Part shown: in pieces, positions 21,359 through 27,924 of the stretch
Numbering within the stretch: the stretch's first letter is position 1
Layout: each line of letters opens with the position of its first letter
Source of the DNA: a virus
Length of the DNA stretch: 27,924 nucleotides
IMG/VR virus record: IMGVR_UViG_3300031951_000962
Location: 1-27,924 of that record
Direction: 5' to 3' (one strand)
Notes under the pieces: model-generated
The model's input: the letters and a program-made list of their open reading frames with translations, nothing else
Databases searched by the model: none
What the model was told of the DNA's origin: nothing
Program-made: the position numbers and the translations under genes

Positions 21359-24069
21359 TAGGTCAACCCTCCGCCCATATACTTGTCAGGCGATTTAGCG
21401 TCCGGACTGATCTGGCCACGCGATAGGGCACGACCCTTGTGCTTCCGGATATTAGCACGGAATTGGTCCATTCTACGGGCCCCCTCCTTGGTCGAGCCGT
21501 CGCCCAAAAGAGCCAAGGTTTCAGCGTCCATTACGTACTCCCCGTCGCTGAGAAGTGCCGGAATTTTGTCGTCCCGACCAGAGCCTTCTCCGGCCATATA
21601 TCGTGAGCGGTTAGACCCCCCGGCGGCGTACCCCGTCAGACCCCCTGTAGCCATGCCCGTTTCAGGCTCCTTGGCCGGTGGCTGCGTCGGTTCAACCACT
21701 TTCTGGGCGTACTCAAAAAACCGCGCTTCCGGACGGGTGCCGTAGGTGTAGTAGTCAATGTCCGGACTCAACTGGGTACGCTTGATTTCGTACTTCGGCA
21801 ACGCTCCGCCCAGACCACCAGTGACGCCAGTGCCCGTAGTTTTAGTCGTAGTCCCCGAAGAGGATGTTCCAGCCGCCAGACCCCCGAGGAGCTTCAGGAT
21901 GTTCTCAGGGGTGGCGTAGTCGCCCAGCAGGTCTTTCAGTTTGTCTAAGAAGGAGGGAGCAACAACAGTAGATGCTTTAGCCAAATTTTCTTGAATTTTG
22001 TCCAGTTCTTTTTCTGTTTTTGGCGTTTCCTTTGGCTTTCCAGTCACAGGATCAATATTAGGATCTGTAAAACCTTCAGTTAAAGCACCAGTGACCAAGC
22101 CAATAGCGACATCTTTAACGTCAATAGGCTGCGGTTTAGTTCCTTTAACAACAACTTCTTGCTCTCCAGTTACAGGATCAACATTAGGATCTTTAAATCC
22201 TTCAGTCAAATCGCCAGTGCCAAGAGTTAGCGCGGGATCAAAAGGCTTTTTCCCAGTAATCTTAATTTCTTCAAGTTCCTCTTCAGACAGCGGAGATTTA
22301 GACTCAGTCGTTTCCTCTGAAAGATCAGTTTTGGTTTCTTTTGAAATGTCAGGAGTGCCAAGAGTTAGTGCAGGATCAAAAGGCTTTTTCCCAGTAACCT
22401 TAATTTCTTCAAGCTCCTCTTCAGCCTTCTGCTCGGCCTCTTTAGCCTCTTGTATCTGACGCTCAGACAAAATATCTTGAACGCCACCAGTTGTAACGGT
22501 GCTTGCAAGAGCCTTCTCAAGACTTGGCTTAAAAGTAGATACTTCAATTTGCTCAAGACCTGCCTCTGCTTGATTACGCAAAGCATTGTCAATTGCCTTG
22601 GAAACAAGCGTCCCGGTAACCGCAGAGCCAAGCCCCTGTTCAGCAGCGGCACGAACCACAACTTCAGCAAGAGCATCGCCGGTTAACCCAGCAGCAACAC
22701 CTTGAGTAGCAGCTTTCTCTACAGCCGACTCTGCTGCTTTTGATACAGCACTAGAAGATGGGATCAAGTCTCCAACCTTTTGGCCAACAGTCGTTCCAAC
22801 ATAAGTCGCCGCAGCGGCCTTAAGCACAGCCTCCATGTTGCCGCCTGTTTCCGCATAAGTTTGAGCGGCTTTAGTTAGCGCAGCAAACGTTGGGGGAATT
22901 CCTGCCGCAGCCATAATTGCATCAAGCCCGTACTCGGTTGCAAACTTAATGGCGTCAGTTATTACAGACTCTTTTGCCTTTAACCCCGCTCGCGGATCAG
23001 CAAATCCAGCCTTGCCACCCAGTTCCGCAAGGTTTCTCTCCAAGGCACGCTCGGAAATAAAGTCGCTACGATCACCATATCGCTTTAAGTATTCATCCTG
23101 AGGCAGCTCGGCATAGAACTTGCGCATTTCATCTGCCGTCATCGGGCCACGCAGGTAACGCATCTTGTCGGGGTCAATAATGTTCTCAAAGAACATCCCC
23201 TTGCCTTCCTGCTCAGCCTTCAGCGCGACGTCAAACGCACCCTTGAAGTCATTAGCCTTCAGTCGGTCGCCAATCTCCGAAAGAATCGCATTGCGCTCAA
23301 GATAGGGTTCGCTAATCTGCTTTTGGGCAGCGGTAAGATCTTCCTCAGAAAGACCAGACATTTTTGCTACTTCAGCAGTTGAAACTTCAGGAGCCTTCTG
23401 AGGAGCCACATAAGACTTGGCGATCTCCTCGCGCATAGCCTTTTCAGCATCAGTCTCCTCAGGGGCATACAGCGACTTCTCAATAACCGTGGGCAATCCA
23501 CCACCGCCACCGCCGCCAAAGTCCAACGCAAAGTTCAGCGCACCAATCGGCTCCATCCTTGCGGCATCGGCTTGAGTAAGCAGTGCATAGGACTCTTGCA
23601 TGGCCTTGGCTTGCTCAGGAGTCTTCGGCTCAACGAATGAACTTGCTGACTCAATCGGAGACGCCTCAGCAGCCTTAGCCGCCTCAGCAACCCTAGCCGC
23701 CTCAGCAGCCCTAGCCTCTTCTGCCGCACGTGCAGCCGCCAAACTCTCCTGCTCTGCTGCAATGCGCTCTTGTTCTTTACGCGCTGCCGCTGCCTCACGG
23801 GCTGTCCGGGCTTCTGCCTCTGCACGCTCTGCCATGGCTGCTTCACGAGCCAACTGCGCCTCTCGGGCTGCAATCAGTTCCTGTTCATCAGAAACACTAA
23901 GCCTTTCTTCAGCAGGCAAAAATTCTTCTAAAGCACCTACATCCGAAACAGCAGATGGCGCAGCCTCAGGACTGTATTGAGACAGGATTGAATCCATATC
24001 TTTAGAAGAAATGCCCGAAACGGCCTCTTCAACATCAGGCATGTCACCATACGTGTAGAAATTAGCCAT
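21358..24069 (-). CDS. Large repeat-bearing virion protein (903 aa)
   Basis: Domains in order: an N-terminal acidic part; an Ala/Glu/Arg coiled coil of about 75 residues (AREAQLAREAAMAERAEAEA and on, to AAKAAEA); a seven-glycine run (about 185-191); mixed helices; duplicated segments EELEEIKVTGKKPFDPALTL and LTEGFKDPNVDPVTG. A Gly/Thr-rich linker follows, then a C-terminal DDKIPALLSDGEYVMDAETL with ALLGDGSTKEGARRMDQFRA, which I associate with phage virion proteins. GGL motifs near the end resemble those of the 1138-aa protein. It is transcribed after the 77-aa gene, and its stop overlaps the 411-aa start. Attachment or ejection role is a guess. Confidence 0.75.
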   Translation of the reverse strand: MANFYTYGDMPDVEEAVSGISSKDMDSILSQYSPEAAPSAVSDVGALEEFLPAEERLSVSDEQELIAAREAQLAREAAMAERAEAEARTAREAAAARKEQERIAAEQESLAAARAAEEARAAEAARVAEAAKAAEASPIESASSFVEPKTPEQAKAMQESYALLTQADAARMEPIGALNFALDFGGGGGGGLPTVIEKSLYAPEETDAEKAMREEIAKSYVAPQKAPEVSTAEVAKMSGLSEEDLTAAQKQISEPYLERNAILSEIGDRLKANDFKGAFDVALKAEQEGKGMFFENIIDPDKMRYLRGPMTADEMRKFYAELPQDEYLKRYGDRSDFISERALERNLAELGGKAGFADPRAGLKAKESVITDAIKFATEYGLDAIMAAAGIPPTFAALTKAAQTYAETGGNMEAVLKAAAATYVGTTVGQKVGDLIPSSSAVSKAAESAVEKAATQGVAAGLTGDALAEVVVRAAAEQGLGSAVTGTLVSKAIDNALRNQAEAGLEQIEVSTFKPSLEKALASTVTTGGVQDILSERQIQEAKEAEQKAEEELEEIKVTGKKPFDPALTLGTPDISKETKTDLSEETTESKSPLSEEELEEIKITGKKPFDPALTLGTGDLTEGFKDPNVDPVTGEQEVVVKGTKPQPIDVKDVAIGLVTGALTEGFTDPNIDPVTGKPKETPKTEKELDKIQENLAKASTVVAPSFLDKLKDLLGDYATPENILKLLGGLAAGTSSSGTTTKTTGTGVTGGLGGALPKYEIKRTQLSPDIDYYTYGTRPEARFFEYAQKVVEPTQPPAKEPETGMATGGLTGYAAGGSNRSRYMAGEGSGRDDKIPALLSDGEYVMDAETLALLGDGSTKEGARRMDQFRANIRKHKGRALSRGQISPDAKSPDKYMGGGLT
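22040..22220 (-). repeat. Second imperfect repeat pair (LTEGFxDPNxDPVTG)
   Basis: Copies starting at about 22040 and 22166 (126 bases, 42 codons apart) encode LTEGFTDPNIDPVTG and LTEGFKDPNVDPVTG in the 903-aa protein. They adjoin the 71-base repeat, so this part of the gene looks built by stepwise duplication. Confidence 0.7.
22216..22424 (-). repeat. 71-base imperfect direct repeat pair (EELEEIKxTGKKPFDPALTLGT)
   Basis: Bases 22216-22286 and 22354-22424 match at about 67 of 71 positions, 138 bases apart (46 codons). They encode EELEEIKITGKKPFDPALTL and EELEEIKVTGKKPFDPALTL inside the 903-aa protein. The near identity including third positions points to a recent duplication or ongoing gene conversion. 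Confidence 0.85.
23663..23716 (-). repeat. Three tandem 18-base units
   Basis: Units at 23663-23680, 23681-23698 and 23699-23716 read gcctcagcagccttagcc with one to two changes. They encode a hexapeptide Ala/Glu-rich stretch in the coiled coil of the 903-aa protein. This kind of tandem unit can change length by slippage. Confidence 0.8.
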
Positions 24070-24076
24070 GACTCAC

Positions 24077-24310
24077 CTAATCCAAAACTTGGTAAAACCG
24101 AAGAGCCCATTCACGCCAGTCTGAAAACTGATACGGCGACGGCGGATTACGTTGCGAAATACCATTAATCCCAATTATTCCTGCGCCCCAATTCTGCCAC
24201 TCGTTTTCTTTCTCAAGACGAGCAATAGGACCATAAGACTCTAAGTCAAGCACAGTGTAATCAGCCCAATTCTGCAAAGAATGAAATCGCGGGTCTGTTA
24301 AAAGACTCAC
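24077..24310 (-). CDS. Small virion-module protein (77 aa)
   Basis: It begins MSLLTDPRFHSLQNWADYTV and continues through IARLEKENEWQNWGAGIIGI to FSDWREWALRFYQVL; it is Trp-rich. This small protein is often placed beside tail genes in similar phages as far as I recall, with no known function; a tail-assembly or minor virion role is inferred. The start is GTG at 24310 in GTGA overlap (24307-24310) with the gp10-like gene, and its stop lies 7 bases before the 903-aa start. Confidence 0.8.
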   Translation of the reverse strand: MSLLTDPRFHSLQNWADYTVLDLESYGPIARLEKENEWQNWGAGIIGINGISQRNPPSPYQFSDWREWALRFYQVLD

Positions 24311-25923
24311 GGGTTCTCTCCCAGAATCGTGCCCGTAGCCGGTTCGATGTGAGCAATCGTCTGCCCCATCTGGTAATTGCCGCCAATCACGTTGCTCTCA
24401 AACCTAAAGCGCAACTCGCGACGAATCTCGCGGAAATACACCAACTGCTGCTGCTTGGTCTGGGGAGAGGAGTAAATGGTCTGTGGGTCGCTCGTAACCT
24501 CAGCAGACTTGGCATTGGCACGGCCCGTAACCTGAACCGTCATGTCGCCTGCCTGAACAAAGTCTGGCTCAATCATCTCAACGCGAAGGGCCATGTTTTG
24601 CGGGTTTTCTGAAGCAAGAAGCGACATGTCAGAAGTCTCAAAGTACGACTGCACCGGCCTGATCTGAGTGCCGTTGATCTCATCCACTCCGTACTCGTGC
24701 TGCCACACCACATACCCCTTCGGGTCGTTGATGATTCTGGGGCTACCGTCTTCAGTTACGCGCAAGTCACCAGTATCCGTGATGCGATAAATAGGCTGCG
24801 TCGCCTCAGTGTCAATGACACCAATTACCAGCGGAGAACTAAACACCTGCGCATACTGACCGGCAGATCGCCCGCCATTGGGCAGAATGGTGTCGTACCA
24901 CGTTTCCTCACGCACGTTGTAAATCACAGCATGAGTACATTCAGTAGCGTTGCCACGGGGGTAGCACCACCAGATCTCGCCCCAGCGCGGTACTTTGAAC
25001 GCAAAGACCTTTTGACGCTGAGCATAGTTCAAGTTGTCGTAGAACCAGTTCAGGTTAAGCTGGTTCGGCACTTCGCGTACAACACCGTTGAACATCAAGA
25101 AGCGGTCAACGCCGCACCAGAAGTACAAACCATCGTACTCAATCACGCTCTGCCCAGAGAGAATGCTTGACTGCGAGGTAATGGTGTCAAAGTTGAAGAT
25201 GGACGATCCACCTACATACGTCGCACGAACCAAAGAGTCCAAAGACCAAAAGAGACCAGACGGAGCATTGCCAGCACCGGCTCGCAGTGGAAGACCCTTG
25301 ACGATCTTCTGGCTGGTTACACGGGCAGCGCCAGAGCCAGATCCGCTCCAGTCATCCGTATATCCCGCACGACTCCACTGCACAAAACCATCGGTGCCAT
25401 ACGCAAACACATACGGCGCAAGCGCCACAATTCCGCCAGACACCGTGACCGCAGGAACCAAGTCCAAAGCGCCCGTGCCGTTGTCGTAACCGCGATACAA
25501 AGCGCCATTGGCATCAGACGAAATGTCTTCCAGATCCGACGATACATGCGCCAGAATTTCGTTCTGATTGGTTGTGGTGTTATACGCCACATCAAAATGC
25601 CACATGGCATCAATGTCGCTAACGTAATACGGGTTCGTCCGATTGGTAACAATACTGCTGTTGCCGTTCTGGCTTAACCGAAAACGAAACACCCCGTCCG
25701 ATGTACCAATATGGACATAGGTATAGCCGTTGTGGTTGTGAATATGCATGCCACGCGCAATACCATCTAGCCGATCTTGCAGTGCACGATAACCGCCCAT
25801 CTTTCTCGGCAGGCCACGCTGAAACCGGCACCACTGCCCGTCAACGTAATAGTTGCCTTCAAACTTCGTACCGTCCCGCTTGATACCGGGTTGCGGACGC
25901 AGAACAACTGGCTGCAAAGGCAT
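24307..25923 (-). CDS. P22 gp10-like tail hub/stabilisation protein
   Basis: A 538-residue virion protein. It begins MPLQPVVLRPQPGIKRDGTK, and a beta-propeller-like middle has repeats of short blades (GYTYVHIGTSDGVFRFRL, LYFWCGVDRFLMFNGVVREV). NLNWFYDNLNYAQRQKVFAF and RWGEIWWCYPRG are also characteristic. The C-terminal third (about 430-538) is beta-rich, with ALRVEMIEPDFVQAGDMTVQ. The overall pattern recalls packaged-DNA stabilisation and tail-hub proteins of podoviruses such as P22 gp10, but the identity is by pattern only. It overlaps the tail fibre stop by one base (TAATG). Confidence 0.65.
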   Translation of the reverse strand: MPLQPVVLRPQPGIKRDGTKFEGNYYVDGQWCRFQRGLPRKMGGYRALQDRLDGIARGMHIHNHNGYTYVHIGTSDGVFRFRLSQNGNSSIVTNRTNPYYVSDIDAMWHFDVAYNTTTNQNEILAHVSSDLEDISSDANGALYRGYDNGTGALDLVPAVTVSGGIVALAPYVFAYGTDGFVQWSRAGYTDDWSGSGSGAARVTSQKIVKGLPLRAGAGNAPSGLFWSLDSLVRATYVGGSSIFNFDTITSQSSILSGQSVIEYDGLYFWCGVDRFLMFNGVVREVPNQLNLNWFYDNLNYAQRQKVFAFKVPRWGEIWWCYPRGNATECTHAVIYNVREETWYDTILPNGGRSAGQYAQVFSSPLVIGVIDTEATQPIYRITDTGDLRVTEDGSPRIINDPKGYVVWQHEYGVDEINGTQIRPVQSYFETSDMSLLASENPQNMALRVEMIEPDFVQAGDMTVQVTGRANAKSAEVTSDPQTIYSSPQTKQQQLVYFREIRRELRFRFESNVIGGNYQMGQTIAHIEPATGTILGENP

Positions 25924-27122
25924 TAGTACGTGCCACCCTTGATGGGGTCAAGATCCAAGGCAATCTGGGCCGCTGAAGTACTCGCAGCAATAAACACCGC
26001 GTTACCTACCGTCGTAGCTCCAAGATTGGTTCTAGCACCCGATGCCGTCGTAGCACCCGTACCACCTTGCGCCACAGAAAGCGGGATACCAATCGTGGAC
26101 GTATCAGCATCCACCACATCCGTACCGTCGCAGTACAAGATGGCCCGCGCACCCTGCGATACCGTCACACCCGGCGATGCCTGACCCGAAGTGCGAACCC
26201 CCAAGGTGTACGAACCCGTGGTTTGGTTGCTCACCCAGTACTGCTGGGCAGTCGTCGGAACAATGATGTCCCGGTTACCAGTCAGCAAACCCGTGAAGAT
26301 ATAAGCCGTCTTGTTCAGTTCGGCAATCGACAGCGTGTAGTTACCCGACCCAGCAACGTCAATCTGCAACACGCTGAAGGCATAAATGGCAGACTGGCCA
26401 AAACCAATCGTCCAGAACTGAACACCATCCGTCACGATGATGCAGGAGTCCCCCGGCGACAACACAAGCGTCGAAGCGCCGTTAATCGACTCTGAACTAT
26501 TGGGGTCAATCGTCAAGTCGCCCGTGCCGTTGTTACGAACCTGCACAAACCAGTCATTGCCCAAGGTCGGAGCAGCGGTCACGCTCAAGGTTCCTGAACC
26601 ACCCGTCCAAATCAGCGCCTTGGCACGGTCGCTCACACCCGTCGTGTAGTTGGTGTTAAAGGTCGAAACCGGAGCAGACTGGTTCAGCGTCGTAGCAATC
26701 GCCTTCAGCCCAAGACCAGCCAGAGCCGACGCATTCGCCGCAGATGCCGCTGCCCCGTACTGGAACGACCGCCAAGTACCCGACACCGTGCTGTTGTCAG
26801 TCAGGTAAATCTGAAACGTGCTGCCCGAAGTCGGAGCGCAAATCTGCACCCCAGTGTTCGTCTTAACCGTAAAGGTGTTTGACCCCACGTTGTTAAAGAG
26901 CACCGTCTGACCCGTGGATGCCTCAGTCGCATCCGGCATCGTAATGACCAGACTCGTTGTCGTAGCATTGATGTCCATGATGGACGCCACAACGTCGTTC
27001 GTCGGAGCAGTCTCTAAAGGCCAATCCACAGTCTGACTAATGGTCAGAGATACATAGCGATACGAGACATCACTTGGATAAAGAGTCGTGCCGCCGAAAG
27101 TTTGTGTAAAGGATGCGGTCAT
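25923..27122 (-). CDS. Tail fibre/tailspike protein
   Basis: A 399-residue Thr/Ser/Gly-rich beta protein beginning MTASFTQTFGGTTLYPSDVS. The C terminus has SVAQGGTGATTASGARTNLG, the typical collar motif of phage tail fibres (QGGTGATT...R.NLG). The N-terminal part likely anchors the fibre to the tail, and the middle is repeated beta strands with TLSVTAAPTLGNDWFVQVRN. It recognises the host surface. Located directly before the gp10-like gene and 2 bases after the adaptor gene. Length is short for a complete receptor-binding fibre, so another receptor-binding protein may exist elsewhere. Confidence 0.8.
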   Translation of the reverse strand: MTASFTQTFGGTTLYPSDVSYRYVSLTISQTVDWPLETAPTNDVVASIMDINATTTSLVITMPDATEASTGQTVLFNNVGSNTFTVKTNTGVQICAPTSGSTFQIYLTDNSTVSGTWRSFQYGAAASAANASALAGLGLKAIATTLNQSAPVSTFNTNYTTGVSDRAKALIWTGGSGTLSVTAAPTLGNDWFVQVRNNGTGDLTIDPNSSESINGASTLVLSPGDSCIIVTDGVQFWTIGFGQSAIYAFSVLQIDVAGSGNYTLSIAELNKTAYIFTGLLTGNRDIIVPTTAQQYWVSNQTTGSYTLGVRTSGQASPGVTVSQGARAILYCDGTDVVDADTSTIGIPLSVAQGGTGATTASGARTNLGATTVGNAVFIAASTSAAQIALDLDPIKGGTY

Positions 27123-27124
27123 GG

Positions 27125-27772
27125 TTATGCCTCGCGCCGGTTCGTAGACCGATCAACAATCTTCTGCAAATCTTCGCCGTTTAGCGCCGCCAGCGCACGA
27201 TCATAATACGATTGCCACAGCTGCACACGCTGGTCGTCTTTCACAAAAGGCGTCGCTTCAACCAATGCCCCATACAGCAACAGGTTCGGGGCGTATTCCG
27301 AAAGCCAATTGGTCTGGTTTGCATCGTCCAGCAACGGCGGCAGTTCGTAATACAGGATCTCTACCGGATAGGTCGCGTCTGGTGTCGGCGCAAAAATCCA
27401 ATACTGATAATTGTAATCCGCATAGAACTCTGGTGCATCAGTTTCGGTCTCATTGGGCCAATACTGCCTGATGTACTCATAAGAGCGCGGAAATACCGCC
27501 ACCCTAGTGTTGTTCCCGGTGCCCGTGCCGTAGTTAATGCTGACCGTATCGCGCCACCGATCAGGCTTGGCATACACCGCAACGCCGGTTTGCATCGCCA
27601 TTGTCACGACATTCTGGAACCCTTGGATCTTAAGTTCACGCGCAATTCGTCGTTCAGCTAAAGTAATTAAACGAGGAATCTGCTCGTAAACAATAGGGTC
27701 AGTCGCGCCGCCTCGCTCAAGGTAGTTGCGAATGTCGGACTGTAAGCTGGTAAAAGTCATCGAAGCAGGCAT
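27125..27772 (-). CDS. Head-tail adaptor protein (SU10/P22 gp4-like)
   Basis: A 215-residue connector protein. It starts MPASMTFTSLQSDIRNYLER and has YEQIPRLITLAERRIARELK (about 29-48), a middle strand region with TYPVEILYYELPPLLDDANQ, and SEYAPNLLLYGALVEATPFV near the C terminus. This order matches the adaptor family that binds the portal ring and forms the top of the tail. The start ATG 27772 is in TAATG overlap with the upstream gene. The order adaptor, fibre, gp10-like fits a short-tailed particle. Confidence 0.78.
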   Translation of the reverse strand: MPASMTFTSLQSDIRNYLERGGATDPIVYEQIPRLITLAERRIARELKIQGFQNVVTMAMQTGVAVYAKPDRWRDTVSINYGTGTGNNTRVAVFPRSYEYIRQYWPNETETDAPEFYADYNYQYWIFAPTPDATYPVEILYYELPPLLDDANQTNWLSEYAPNLLLYGALVEATPFVKDDQRVQLWQSYYDRALAALNGEDLQKIVDRSTNRREA

Positions 27773-27924
27773 TACACAACTCCCGACAAATACATGGCAC
27801 GTTCGTCTTTTCTGCGCTTAACCAAGCCGGGTAGAACTTTACCAGCAGCTTTAGTCCATTTGAGAAACTCGTCTGCGGCCTCGTCAAAGTCGCCCCGGTT
27901 GGTCTTCATCCGCAGCCCAGAGCG
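27772..27924 (-). CDS. Small phage protein, 5' end outside the window (partial)
   Basis: The last 50 codons of a gene running in from the right edge: RSGLRMKTNRGDFDEAADEF, then LKWTKAAGKVLPGLVKRRKD and ERAMYLSGVV, stop TAA at 27772-27774. It is basic and helical, a type often found just before the adaptor gene in environmental phages, with no known function. Its stop overlaps the adaptor ATG (TAATG). Confidence 0.75.
   Translation of the reverse strand, partial: RSGLRMKTNRGDFDEAADEFLKWTKAAGKVLPGLVKRRKDERAMYLSGVV

Noticed and set aside
1-27924. CRISPR array, insertion sequence, integrase or attachment site
   Set aside because: No regularly spaced repeat-spacer structure, transposase motif, terminal inverted repeats or integrase was found.

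Overview
The window looks like part of the genome of a tailed bacteriophage (Caudoviricetes). It is almost fully coding, has two large gene blocks on opposite strands, and contains phage replication/recombination proteins (prim-pol/DUF3987 primase-helicase, RusA resolvase, AAA_24 recombination ATPase, DUF669 protein, Cas4/RecB-like nuclease, SF2 helicase) and virion proteins (head-tail adaptor, tail fibre with the GGTGATT motif, P22 gp10-like protein, several very large internal or accessory virion proteins). The adaptor and gp10-like pair suggest a podovirus-like particle. The style of the small proteins recalls uncultured freshwater phages of proteobacteria (possibly Burkholderiales), but that host guess is weak and rests on memory. 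No terminase, portal, major capsid, integrase, lysis gene or family A/B DNA polymerase is recognised; they presumably lie outside the window.

Layout. (1) 1-6.21 kb, + strand: an extremely compact operon of tiny ORFs followed by a sugar/glycan cassette: TylF-like methyltransferase, two 223-residue GT-A glycosyltransferases, and a TPR-glycosyltransferase fusion. Twelve successive gene junctions are exact 4-base ATGA/GTGA overlaps. It ends in a DUF3310 gene and a strong intrinsic terminator (6255-6293). (2) 6.3-9.27 kb, - strand: regulator, RusA and primase-helicase, joined by two 8-base overlaps. (3) 9.27-9.39 kb: a divergent control region in which two back-to-back sigma70-like promoters are arranged symmetrically around one dyad, a good candidate operator for the neighbouring HTH protein. 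(4) 9.39-14.12 kb, + strand: recombination/replication operon, with a long imperfect RNA hairpin (11022-11090) filling the only sizeable gap. (5) 14.06-27.92 kb, - strand: virion operon read right to left: small protein (partial), adaptor, tail fibre, gp10-like protein, 77-aa protein, three large virion proteins, a 1138-aa protein, then a Cys protein, a metallophosphoesterase and another Cys-rich protein. The + and - blocks meet tail to tail and overlap at 14055-14119.

How it may work together: the HTH protein could choose between leftward (RusA/primase) and rightward (recombination) early transcription through the shared operator. The AAA_24 ATPase, DUF669 protein, nuclease, helicase, RusA and primase-helicase form a recombination-dependent replication set. 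The glycan cassette is accessory and may modify the host envelope or the virion. There is no non-coding stretch over 300 bases. Functions are family-level readings by eye; no database search was possible.
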